Assembly (NCBI GenBank): GCA_030141605.1
Contig: JAQGDQ010000034.1
Coordinates: forward strand, 124,001 to 188,000
Source of the DNA: Tubiluchus corallicola
Taxonomy: Eukaryota > Priapulida > Priapulimorpha > Priapulimorphida > Tubiluchidae
Length of the DNA: 64,000 nucleotides
Reading direction: 5' to 3'
Position 1 is the first letter of the stretch. The number at the start of each line of letters is the position of its first letter. Below, one piece after another: positions 1 through 11,008 of this stretch. Below the pieces are notes generated by a model that had not been told where the DNA came from, did no database searches, and was given only the letters and a program-made list of their open reading frames with translations. Position numbers and translations under genes: made by a program.

Positions 1-860
1 CTTTACCTGAATTTTACCTTCTCCCCCAAGGACAGATAGAGGTTGGATATAGGATAATGAAAAATAGCGACAAAATTCGAGTCTCGTTCAATGCCAGTAA
101 TCAGGGTGAAATGATACCTATTAACAACACCCACCCATAGTATAATGTACTAAAAATGTAGCGCTTGTGAGGTTACCATTTGGTATCGTCGCCCAAGCCT
201 TCAAGCCAGAAAATTGATGCCCCAATTAATGCCAGAAAAGAAATGACACAGATTCCCAGCTCAATGTTTGTTGGCAGGAGAATAATAATCTCTCTTATAT
301 AGTTTGTAACTTGTAATACAATCTTCATATAATTTGTAATAACTGTGGGCTTGTGTTATAAAGGGTAAGGGTGGTCAGAGAATAACATCTGTAAAGTCCA
401 GTGGAGAGTACACAATTACATATTGATTTGTTTGAGATTGCCAGTGGATTATCTGTAAGAAATTATACATACTCAGATTTTCGGACTGACATGGACGAGG
501 TATATGCGATAAGATTACTTTGATTTTACTTACAGCATGACCATGGGCCCAGAAATGTTGAGCAATTTGCCGTATCAGGAAATGCATTGCCGCCAATTAC
601 ATGAGCAATAGCCAGGGCAACGTAAGTGTTATTGCCATTACTGTTGTTGTGGTTCGTGTTGTTATGATACTTCTCATGCTGCTCTAGTGCATTTTGTTTT
701 TGTTGCAAATTTAACACAACACAATTTTTTATTACTGATGCCGGACAAGAAGTGGAAAATGAAGAATTTCGAGTAGTCAATCCGATTTTGGACAAGTCGG
801 GTTCTAATCTAAGTTATGTTACTATTAATATTCAAGCTGTATTATAGACCCCATGTTTTT
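1..860. other. Unique sequence upstream of the tandem array
   Basis: No convincing gene. The only gene-like signal is at 536-621, where good splice sites (a pyrimidine-rich acceptor ending TTACAG and a donor GTAAGT) bracket 86 bases that are stopped in all three frames. Its last third resembles the end of the variable exon of the downstream array. The tandem unit begins abruptly at 861. Confidence 0.5.
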
Positions 861-3008
861 CAGAAATGCAAAAAATACAATAATAATAAATTTTGTTTTT
901 CTGTTACTAAATTTGACAGGGAGAATGATAGAAAAAGGAGGGCGACCCGAAATAAATTGTTACAAAAAATTTCTTAGTTCGATTGAGTTATAACTTACGT
1001 GCTTTTAAGTAACTAATATCAAAAATTATACAAAATCAACCTAAGCCATTTGTCCCAAATACATGAAATTCACAATAGCTGCTAAATACGGAAGAGACTC
1101 TGAGGAAGAAGGCAGAAACTGCCGTGGTCCAAATAGTCGAGGGCAGCTTTTAGATCCACATGGGCTACCACTAACCGGGTCAGGATCCCGAGGTCCAGAG
1201 TACACAAAGTAGTGGAGTATTAAACGTTAAAGCCAGCTTGTTAGGGACAGCACCTGGAGAAGAGGAGAGATTTTCTAATGACGTGAGTAAAAGTTTTGGG
1301 CAGCATAGACAGGAGGTTGATGGTGCAACAAGTGCAATTGTGTGTGCAGTTACCTTTGCTTTGCGAAAGAAGGTGCTGTGGTTGTCTTTCAAGTCAGAAG
1401 CCACAGTGTCAAAATATTGACAACAGGTTCGAGACAGTTCCAGAAGACGTCTTGAACATGTTTACAGTAATTGGCAACTTGAAAACTACATCTTCCAGTG
1501 CGTGCAGATATGTATCAGGATTTCCGAAAAACATGATTGAAACACTGAAAAAATGAATTATTGCACGTATTACTAACTAATTTACGCTACTTTTTGAAAC
1601 AAAGGATGCACTAGATGTTAAGGAACATCTATTATGTATCCAAATCTTTACCTTCGCTATTCCGTGTTCGGAATGAGTTGAAAACTGATGATAGTGTTTT
1701 GAATTGTTCTGTCACTGGAATCAAAATGGCCGACTTCCACCTTGGTCAGTGATGGAATATCCCCTGTATTATGACGTCATAAAGTAGTTCCCACGGATGG
1801 TTATGCTAAAAATAGCATTGGAACAATTTACCCCTGTGACTTTTAGCCCCACCCTCCCCTATTTATATTTTGTATTTTTATTTTTATCTTGTTTTTAGTT
1901 TTTGCCAGGCATCCAGATCTGTAAAGTTTCGCTATGTTAAATCATACTTCGTTATAGTGTTTACTGTTTAGAAAAGCATGCTTTTGTTTTGTGGTTTTTG
2001 CCAGCCTATTGGAAAAGAAAAATACCTGTGTGTTAGAGGTCTAGTAACCTTTATCATAAGCTATAGTGACAATAAGCTGAGCAACTGTTTAAGTTTTTTA
2101 CCAGAGCCAACAGCCATAACATTTTTGCCTCTTCGATTATGCAGTTTTGATTTACGGATTGGTTGGTTGGCTAGGGGCTGTCTGTCTGGCCGACTGACTG
2201 CCTGACTGATTTAACAAACAAATGAATGACTATCTGACTGACAAATTGGTTGTTTTCCTGTGTGATTTGACGCAAGCTCAGGAGTGTAAATGTTGCTGCT
2301 TTCCTAATTTCCCAAGCACCCCAAACCAATTTCCAGTGTTGAAGAGGGAAGGAAGTTTGAAATTTTCAGAGAAAACAGACTTGTGCAAGTGCGACTATGT
2401 ACTTTAATGATTTTGTTGCTATACAAGCGAAGCTATTTAATATTATTACGTCAGTGATAATTACTAAGTGTTTTATTTGTATTGACAGTCCGATAGAAAC
2501 ACCAAAAGGAGAAAGAACAGCTGTGCCACCCTTAGAGACTGCGAGAAGAAGGAGCTCAGTGACCCCTCCCTGGGAAAACACCTTACGGATCGGCACCCTG
2601 CCGCCATTACATCTGCGCGGCAGGCGGGCCTGGTATGTATACAAAATTACTTCTTTTCTCAGTATATTATTTTTTTGTGTTAATTTTTATAAAAAATTGT
2701 CGCTTAGTTTTAAAAAACAGTAAACTAGTTGATTATTGCTTCGGACAGCACCACAGAGACCGAAGATTTTGCTATCTTCCTCTGCTGAGATGTTCCTAAC
2801 TCAAGTCGAAGGTAAGAGGACTGGTACTCTTTGCCCACCCAAGACTGCATTGACATAGACGTAGAACATTTATTTTCTCCAATTAGTTTAACATCAAAAG
2901 TTTTTTTTAAATATTAAGTAATTATAATCATGGAGCAGGGCAGGGAAGGTCCATAGAGTCCTCCTGCCCTTTCTTATAAATAGATTAGTCATATTAAAAA
3001 TTAATATG
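861..3008 (+). repeat. Tandem unit, copy 1 (~2.15 kb)
   Basis: First of three head-to-tail copies. The marker CAGAAATGCAAAAAATAC occurs at 861 and 3009 and, with a one-base change, at 5160, so the period is 2148-2151 bp. Copies are near-identical over most of their length. Copy 1 lacks a ~40 bp stretch that copies 2 and 3 carry near 4060 and 6210. The unit contains the small spliced gene described separately; nothing else in it looks like a known transposon protein. Confidence 0.95.
1278..2788 (+). CDS. Small spliced gene with variable exon 2, array copy 1
   Basis: Unrecognised family. Model: exon 1 ends ATG-AC at 1282 before a strong GTGAGT donor; intron 1 is 1283-2488; exon 2 is 2489-2632 (144 nt, acceptor TTGTATTGACAG, donor GTATGT); intron 2 is 2633-2748; exon 3 starts at 2749 and stops at 2786-2788. 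Phases join (2 then 2) and give 62 residues: MTPIETP at the N-terminus, a proline/arginine-rich core with RRSSVTPPWENT and GTLPPL, and CTTETEDFAIFLC at the C-terminus. No signal peptide or membrane segment is visible. RRRSSV resembles a basophilic kinase site. Exon 3 is followed at 2812 by a further good donor (GTAAGA), so a 3'UTR intron or alternative ending is possible. Exon 2 is also open in a second frame here. The chosen frame is preferred because substitutions between copies are often silent in it and copy 3 is open only in it. Transcription is unproven. Confidence 0.5.
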
Positions 3009-5159
3009 CAGAAATGCAAAAAATACAATAATAATAAATTTTGTTTTTCTGTTACTAAACTTGACAGGGAGAATGATACAAAAAGGAGGGTGACCCGAAA
3101 TAAATTGTTACAAAAAATTTCTTGGTTCGATTGAGTTGTAACTTACGCGCTTTCAGGTAACTAATATCAAAAATTATACAAAATCAACCTAAGCCATTTG
3201 TTCCAAATACATGTAATTCACAATAGCTGCTAAATACGGAAGAGACTCTGGGGAAGAAGGCAGAAACTGCCGTGGTCTTTGACATGGGTTACCACTAACC
3301 GGGTCAGGATCCCGAGGTCCAGAGTACACAAAGTAGTGGAGTATTAAACGTTAAAGCCAGCTTGTTAGGGACAGCACCTGGAGAAGAGGAGAGATTTTCT
3401 AATGACGTGAGTAAAAGTTTTGGGCAGCATAGACAGGAGGTTGATGGTGCAACAAGCACAATTGTGTGTGCAGTTACCTTTGCTTTGTGAAAGAAGGTGC
3501 TGTGGTTGTCTTTCAAGTCAGAAGCCACAGTGTCAAAATATTGACAACAGGTTCGAGACAGTTCCAGAAGACGTCTTGAACATGTTTACAGTAATTGGCA
3601 ACTTGAAAACTACATCTTCCAGTGCGTGCAGATATGTATCAGGATTTCCGAAAAACATGATTGAAACACTGAAAAAATGAATTATTGCACGTATTACTAA
3701 CTAATTTACGCTACTTTTTGAAACAAAGGATGCACTAGATGTTAAGGAACATCTATTATGTATCCAAATCTTTACCTTCGCTATTCCGTGTTCGGAATGA
3801 GTTGAAAACTGATGATAGTGTTTTGAATTGTTCTGTCACTGGAATCAAAATGGCCGATTTCCACCTTGGTCAGTGATGGAATATCCCCTGTATTATGACG
3901 TCATCAAGTAGTTCCCGCCGATGGCTATGCTAAAAATAGCGTTGTGACAATTTACCCCTGTGACTTTCAGCCCCACCCTCCCCTATTTATATTTTGTATT
4001 TTTATTTATCTTGTTTTTAGTTTTTGCCAGGAATCCAGATCTATAAAGTTTTGCTATGTTAAATTTACTCTTGGTATAGAAAGTGTGAATTGAAGTCGAG
4101 TCAAACTTCGTTATGGTGTTTACTGTTTAGAAAAAGATGCTTTTGTTTTGTGGTTTTTGCCAGCCTGTTGGAAAAGAAAAATACCTGTGTGTTAGAGGTC
4201 TAGTAACCTCTATCATAAGCTACAGTGACAATAAGCTGAGCAACTGTTTAAGTTTTTTACCAGAGCCAACAGCCATAACATTTTTGCCTCTTCGACTATG
4301 CAGTTTTGATTTACGGATTGGTTGGTTGGCTGGGGGCTGTCTGTCTGGCCGACTGACTGCCTGTCTGATTTAACAAACAAATGAATGACTATCTGACTGA
4401 CAAATTGGTTGTTTTCCTGTATGATTTGACACAAGCTCAGGAGTGTAAATGTTGCTGCTTTCCTAATTTCCCAAGCACCCCTAACCAATTTCCAGTGTTG
4501 AAGAGGGAAGGAAGTTTGAAATTTTCAAAGAAAACAGACTTGTGCAAGTGCGACTATGTACTTTAATGATTTTGTTGCTATACAAGCGAAGCTATTTAAT
4601 ATTATTACGTCAGTGATAATTACTAAGTGTTTTATTTGTATTGACAGTCCGATAGAAACACCCGAACGAGTAGAACTACCAAGACTGGAACAAGCGAGAA
4701 GAAGGAGCTCAGTGACCCCTCCGTGGGAAAATACATTATGGAGGGGCACCCTGCCGCCATTAAATCTGCGCAGCAGGCGGGCCTGGTATGTATACAAAAT
4801 TACTTCTTTTCTCAGTATATTATTTTTTTGTGGTAATTTTTATAAAAAATTGTCGCTTAGTTTTAAAAAACAGTAAACTAGTTGATTATTGCTTCGGACA
4901 GCACCACAGAGACCGAAGATTTTGCTATCTTCCTCTGCTGAGATGTTGCTAACTCAAGTCGAAGGTAAGAGGACTGGTACTCTTTGCCCACCCAAGACTG
5001 CATTGACATAGACGTAGAACACTTATTTTCTCCAATTAGTTAAACATCAAAAGTTTTTTTTAAATGTTAAGTAATTATAATCATGGAGCAGGGCAGGGAA
5101 GGTCCATAGTCCTCCTGCCCTTTCTTATAAATAGATTAGTCATATTAAATATTAATATG
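3009..5159 (+). repeat. Tandem unit, copy 2 (~2.15 kb)
   Basis: Second complete copy of the unit, joined directly to copies 1 and 3. It is nearly identical to copy 1 in introns and flanks, with the main divergence confined to the second exon of the embedded small gene. Confidence 0.95.
3402..4941 (+). CDS. Small spliced gene with variable exon 2, array copy 2
   Basis: Same structure as copy 1: exon 1 ends ATG-AC at 3406; exon 2 is 4648-4785 (138 nt); exon 3 starts at 4902 and stops at 4939-4941. The predicted product is 60 residues. Against copy 1 it lacks two residues in the variable stretch, which reads TPERVELPRLEQAR. It keeps RRRSSVTPPWENT, GTLPPL and the C-terminal CTTETEDFAIFLC. The 92 bases before exon 2 are identical to copy 1, and the 116-base intron after it shows one difference, whereas the exon differs at roughly a fifth or more of its positions. 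Function unknown. Confidence 0.5.
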
Positions 5160-7019
5160 CAGAAATGCAAAAAGACAATAATAATAAATTTTGTTTTTCT
5201 GTTACTAAATTTGACAGGGAGAATGATACAAAAAGGAGCGTGACCCGAAATAAATTGTTACAAAAAATTTCTTAGTTCGATTGAGTTGTAACTTACGCGC
5301 TTTCAGGTAACTAATATTAAAAATTATACAAAGTCAACCTAAGCCATTTGTTCCAAATACATGTAATTCATAATAGCTGCTAAATACGGAAGAGACTCTG
5401 AGGAAAAGGCAGAAACTGCCGTGGTCTTTGACATGGGTTACCACTAACCGGGTCAGGATCCCGAGGTCCAGAGTACACAAAGTAGTGGAGTATTAAACGT
5501 TAAAGCCAGCTTGTTAGGGACAGCACCTGGAGAAGAGGAGAGATTTTCTAATGACGTGAGTAAAAGTTTTGGGCAGCATACACAGGAGGTTGATGGTGCA
5601 ACAAGTGCAATTGTGTGTGCAGTTACCTTTGCTTTGTGAAAGAAGGTGCTGTGGTTGTCTTTCAAGTCAGAAGCCACAGTGTCAAAATATTGACAACAGG
5701 TTCGAGACAGTTCCAGAAGACGTCTTGAACATGTTTACAATAATTGGCAACTTGAAAACTACATCTTCCAGTGCGTGCAGATATGTATCAGGATTTCCGA
5801 AAAACATGATTGAAACACTGAAAAAATGAATTATTGCACGTATTACTAACTAATTTACGCTACTTTTTGAAACAAAGGATGCACTAGATGTTAAGGAACA
5901 TCTATTATGTATCCAAATCTTTACCTTCGCTATTCCGTGTTCGGAATGAGTTGAAAACTGACGATAGTGTTTTGAATTGTTCTGTCACTGGAATCGAAAT
6001 GGCCGACTTCCACCTTGGTCAGTGATGGAATATCCCCTGTATTATGACGTCATAAAGTAGTTCCCACGGATGGTTATGCTAAAAATAGCATTGGAACAAT
6101 TTACCCCTGTGACTTTTAGCCCCACCCTCCCCTATTTATATTTTGTATTTTTATTTTTATCTTGTTTTTAGTTTTTGCCAGGCATCCAGATCTGTAAAGT
6201 TTCGCTATGTTAAATTTACTCTTGGTATAGAAAGTGTGAATTGAAGTCAAGTCATACTTCGTTATAGTGTTTACTGTTTAGAAAAACATGCTTTTGTTTT
6301 GTGGTTTTTGCCAGCCTATTGGAAAAGAAAAATACCTGTGTGTTAGAGGTCTAGTAACCTTTATCATAAGCTATAGTGACAATAAGCTGAGCAACTGTTT
6401 AAGTTTTTTACCAGAGCCAACAGCCATAACATTTTTGCCTCTTCGATTATGCAGTTTTGATTTACGGATTGGTTGGTTGGCTAGGGGCTGTCTGTCTGGC
6501 CGACTGACTGCCTGACTGATTTAACAAACAAATGAATGACTATCTGACTGACTGACTCTGACTGACAAATAGGTTGTTTTCCTGCGTGATTTGACACAAG
6601 CTCAGGAGTGTAAATGTTGCTGCTTTCCTAATTTCCCAAGCACTCCTCACCAATTTCCAGTGTCGAAGATCTAAAGAAGTTTGAAATTTTCAGAGAAAAC
6701 ATACTTGTGCAAGTGCAACTATGTACTTTAATGATTTTGCTGCTATACAAGCTAAGCTATTTAATATTATTACGTCAGTGATAATTATTAAGTGTTTTAT
6801 TTGTATTGACAGTCCCATATTAGCACCACTGCCCGGGCAACGCAACCCTAATCGTCCCCCTCAAAGTTCGACAAGAAGGAGCAGTTTGACCCCTCCGTGG
6901 GAACACACAATACGGAGGGGTACCCTGCCGCCGTTACAACTGTGTGACAGGCAGCCCTGGTACTTTTCTCAGTAGATTATTCTTTTTGTGTTAATTTTTA
7001 TAAAAAATTGTCGTTCAGT
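5160..7019 (+). repeat. Tandem unit, copy 3, truncated
   Basis: Third copy, about 1.86 kb. It follows copies 1 and 2 until roughly 7019, where the sequence switches to a hAT transposase remnant. An internal GACT stretch is expanded near 6540-6565, and ~18 bp are deleted just after exon 2, removing the GTATGT donor. Confidence 0.9.
5551..6975 (+). CDS. Small gene of the variable array, copy 3, lacking the last exon
   Basis: Exon 1 ends ATG-AC at 5555; exon 2 begins at 6813 after the same acceptor. The variable exon is the most divergent of the three: its start reads PILAPLPGQR and its conserved part RRSSLTPPWEHT then GTLPPL. The usual donor is lost by a small deletion, and copy 3 ends before exon 3. 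Reading runs through to TAG at 6973-6975, giving about 55 residues ending WYFSQ. The alternative frame open in copies 1 and 2 has two stops here. It may be a pseudogene, or a functional truncated form if transcribed. A weak donor GTACTT at 6960 would preserve a 147 nt exon. Confidence 0.4.
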
Positions 7020-8214
7020 TTTGAAAAGTGTTCTTTCGGATGTAGTATCAGTTGTGAACTATATACGTGGCCGTGCTTTAAACCATAGGCTTTTCAAAGC
7101 ATTGTGTGCAGAAATGGGAAGCGAACATGAAGTCCTACTGTACCACACCGAGCTGAGGTGGCTATCTCGTGGTTGTGTTATAAATCGCATAATTGAGTTA
7201 CAGAAAGAAATAGAACTATTTCTGGAGGAGAAAAGGCATGATCTCTACCAAAAAATCAAGAACTCTGCTTTTATTCGTTCGGTTGTCGGACATATTCTCG
7301 TTACTGAACGAACTTAACACCTCGATTCAGGGAAATAGTGTGACCATAATTGACGCAAATGAGAAGCTTGTTGCTTTCAAGCAAAAGCTCGACCTCTGGA
7401 AACGTCAAGTGTCTCACAACAACTTCGCAAACTTCCCTTGCCTTGACAGTGTTCTAACAGAGAATGAAGAGTATCCATATCTAAGGAAAGTTATCACCGA
7501 TCACCTTTGTAGTCTGTCAACCTCGTGTGATGGTTATTTCAATGTTGTAAATCTGCATGATGCCAAGGCATGGATTGCAGACCTCTTCAGGTACAATCTG
7601 GATGATATGGACGATGATGACATGCTAAAAGACGATCTACTGGAATTGCATGAAAGCAGCCACCTGAAATATCTTTTCGCTACAACATCCGTAGCTAAAT
7701 TCTGGTGCAATTATGAAGTACGAAAAGCATATGCAGGTTTATCTTCATCAGCTGTTGCAGTGATTGTTCCTTTCATTACGACTTACACGTGAGAATCCGG
7801 ATTTTCCGCCATGGTATCATTAAAAACTAAAGACAGGAATCGATTAGATCTCCGACATGACTTACGCATCGCCCTATCGTCTACAACCCCCCGAATAGAT
7901 CAACTAGTGGTGGATAAACAACAACAAGTGGCACAATAACTGTCTAGCCATCCTTTCCCAAAACAATGTTCAATTTAAATGGCTAACCAGTTACTGATCT
8001 TTGTTTTTCTTTTATGTCAGTTTCCTGTAATCATGTTCATATTCAGCATCAGGTGTATTGGTGCCTTACTTAATAAAGTTGTGTTTCAAATTGAAATTTG
8101 CATTATTTCAGTCATTTTCCTTCCAGGGGTAGAGATGGGGGTTAATGGAGGCACTGAGTGGTCGACTTGGGGTTAACGCTCTAAAAAGGTTGAGAACCGT
8201 TGGTCCAACGCCTG
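7020..8214 (+). mobile_element. hAT transposon remnant (ZBED5/FAM200-type transposase)
   Basis: Three overlapping reading frames encode the C-terminal half of a hAT-family transposase similar to domesticated ZBED5/FAM200 proteins. Landmarks are VNYIRGRALNHRLF near 7050, HTELRWLSRG near 7150, LLNELNTSIQG near 7310, and PFITTYTCESGFS spanning a frameshift near 7790. The frame ends with TAA at 7937-7939. Frameshifts lie at about 7240-7280 and 7790, so it is dead. A polyA signal AATAAA is near 8071. The element probably ends at the GAGAACCGTTGGTCC-type terminal sequence at 8190-8214. The 5' half is missing where it meets the tandem array. Confidence 0.85.
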
Positions 8215-10230
8215 TAAGTTTGAAGAAAAAAGGCAAAGAACTTACAATAGCAAAATTAGAACTAATGGGAGTTCTCATAGGTATTCGGGCAATGACGTTT
8301 GTGGAAAATCAACTCAAACTCCCTGTGAGTGGTAATACACTATACTGAGATTCACAAGTTGTCCTACAGTGGATTGGTTCAAAAGGCAACTGGAACCTTT
8401 TGTACAAAATAGGGTTCAGGAAATTCAAAAGGCTGAAGCTGTGACATTCAAATATGTCCCCACCAAGCAAAATCTAGCAGATATACTGAGCAGAGGAACA
8501 CATGCACAGAATTTGAGGTCAAATGATGTCTGGTGGACTGGACCACCCTGGCTATTTGAGCCTGTAGAAAAATGGCCAGATTTTGTAGTGCCGACTGAAA
8601 ACCCAGAGCATGACAGAAAACCCGAATCTACAATGATGTTAACCAGTGACAATGTAAAACTACTGAACTGGGAAACGTTACCACTTGAAATGTGTGACGC
8701 TCGATTTTCATCATTTCAGAAAGTACTTCGCGTGACTGTAGTTTGTCTGAAGTTTGTTAAAAGGATTCTCAATATTCGAACAGATGGAGGATTTACAGAT
8801 GAAAACACTGGAGACAGTGTAAGAATGATTTCCGCTCATTCAGAAATAAATGGAGAAGAAACTCGCAGATTATGCAGAAAATTTGTGGTTAAAAAGATTG
8901 CAGGCACAGTATTACAAAGAAGAAAAATGTGCAATTCTTGAGGGAAGAAAAACCACTCTTCAACAACAACTAGGTCTTTTTATGGATTCACCTGGATTAA
9001 TTCGATGTGGTGGCCGATTTTACCAGTCACAAACTGAAGAGAGAGCATATCCAGTGTTGCTTCCCAGAAAACATTGGATTATTAGCTTGATTATAAAGGA
9101 TGTAGCAGTATTACATGGACATACAAACCATATGCTCTCTGAACTCAGACGTAGATATTGGATACCCAAAGCACGTGTTGAAATTAACCAAATATTAAAG
9201 GACTGCATGATTTGCAAAAAACATTCTGGCAGACCATTCTCTCATCCAGCGTTTCCCCCTTTTCAAGAAGAAAAGCTGGCCAGAGCTTTGCCATTTAGCA
9301 TAATTGGAGTGGACTATTTTGGACCAGTTTTCTTGAAGATTGACGCAAATAAGAAGGCATGGTGTGTACTAATAACATGCTAGCTCTGTCGAGCAGGTCA
9401 TCTTGAACTAGTTTTAGATATGACAACTGTGTCTTTTCTAGATGCTTTTCGGCGATTTGTTTCCTGGCAAATCCTGCCCAAGAAAATATTTTCGGACAAT
9501 GCAAAACAATTTCATACTGCTGAAAATTATCTGAAATTTCCATGGAAAATCTGCCTGATGACAAAGAAGTAAATCAGTAATTGAGCTTGCATAGAATAGA
9601 ATGGATATTTGTGCCCAAACTCAGTCCATGGCAAGCAGGGTTTTATGAAAGAATGGTAGCCACAGTCAAATCTGCCTTAAAGAAATCCCTTCGACAAAAA
9701 TCACTAATGGCACAACAAATGGAAACCACAGTTTGCGAAATAGAAGTCTTGGTAAATACCAGACTACTAATTATGTGTCAAATGATCCTGCAGATTGGCA
9801 GCCACTTAGACCAGTAGATTCCTTAAATCCTGGATTTTCAGGAATTTTGCCTGATCCACCATTAATGCCAAAAGATGATCCAGATGTTATCTTAGAAAGA
9901 TTATCAACGAGTGAAAATTTGTCCAAAATCAGAGAAAAGGAAAATCAAATTTTGACGGATTACTGGAATTGATGGTCACATGAAAATCGAGTGAAAATTT
10001 GTCCAAAATCAGAGAAAAGGAAAATCAAATTTTGACGGATTACTGGAATCGATGGTCACATGAATACCTACAGTTGTTGTGAGAACGTTTCAGTATTCAT
10101 CACAAATCAGGAAAAGGTGATATTAAACGGCAGCCAGCAGTTGGAGAAGTTGTCTTCATCGAAGAAGAAAACATCCCACGTGGAAACTGGAAACTCAGAA
10201 GAGTAATTCGCTGACATACAGCCGAGATGG
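8215..10230 (+). pseudogene. BEL/Pao retrotransposon pol remnant (RNase H and integrase)
   Basis: Reads in broken frames through the 3' half of a BEL/Pao polyprotein. First is RNase H (TIAKLELMGVLIG near 8250, DSQVVLQWIGSKGN near 8350, KQNLADILSRG near 8470, WWTGPPWL near 8530). Then come the zinc-binding region of integrase (HGHTNHMLSELRRRYWIP near 9115, CMICKKHSG near 9205) and the integrase core (IGVDYFGP near 9305, FSDNAKQF near 9490, LSPWQAGFYERMV near 9620). The C-terminal VGEVVFIEEENIPRGNWKL is near 10140. Several stops and frameshifts are visible (for example 8346, 8939 and 9380). The 5' half is absent, cut by the hAT junction. No LTR could be identified. Confidence 0.88.
9908..10067 (+). 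repeat. 80 bp tandem duplication inside the Pao remnant
   Basis: The stretch beginning CGAGTGAAAATTTGTCC at 9908 is repeated from 9988 with very few differences, a direct duplication of 80 bp within the integrase C-terminal region. Confidence 0.85.
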
Positions 10231-11008
10231 GAAAGTGAGATCAGTTAAAGTACAGTTACCATCAAAGAAGTAAACTGACCTGTCAATCTACTGATTCCTC
10301 TGGAAATTTACAGCGAGGAAACCAAAAGCTCATCAGTCGAATCAGAAACCATGGACCAAAGGAAAAGTCAGCAAAGTATCCGAACTAGTTTGCCAAGAAC
10401 ATCCAAGAAGGAAGCTGATAGACAAATCCAGAAACTTGTTAAAGAATATCTGCTGCTTAACATTGTATCTTACAAGTAACATTTTTGTGGTGATCTGATT
10501 TAATTTCAATTTGATTTAATGTGAAGCTTTGCCACATCAGTAACAGATTTGCATATTTAGAGTAATGTGTAGTATAAAAGTAATTTTTCCAGCTCGAATC
10601 TCTCATGTTTTAAAATTTAAAGGAAAAGACAATACATTGTTGTAGTTTGTCAATTCTATTGCTATTTAACGGTAACTCATAACATATTTTAAATGATGTA
10701 ATGGAGATCCTTGTTTTTTTAACATCTTTAACTTCCTCCTCCCCAAGTGTTGTGAAGTTGACCAAGTTCACAAGTCACACATGGTTAGCCATGTGGTCAC
10801 TTTGGTATTGAACATGTTAAACATATGTGCAAATGAAAAAAAGTTAGTGTTGAGTGTGTGTTAAATTAAAGCTGTCTTAGTGTGTTATATAGTAGCCTAA
10901 TTGACGTTAACATTAATTACAAAACATGTTTAACTGAAATCACGTGAAAAAAGAAACTCACAACAGTTTGGAAATGTTAGGTTAGAGGGTATTGCAGGTC
11001 TGTAATAT
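10231..11008. other. Spacer after Pao remnant
   Basis: No gene seen. The first ~200 bases are probably the degraded end of the retrotransposon; the rest is AT-rich with no open frame, splice-bounded exon or repeat that I could recognise. It could hide a degraded LTR. Confidence 0.4.

Noticed and set aside
861-7019. Repeated ~74-92 codon open frames on the minus strand and a ~75-codon plus frame in each unit
   Set aside because: They are conserved only because the units are recent duplicates. They show no splice-consistent structure or recognisable domain, and the minus frames mostly overlap exons 1 and 2 of the plus model.
9295-9564. Minus-strand frame opposite Pao integrase
   Set aside because: Shadow of the plus-strand integrase sequence.
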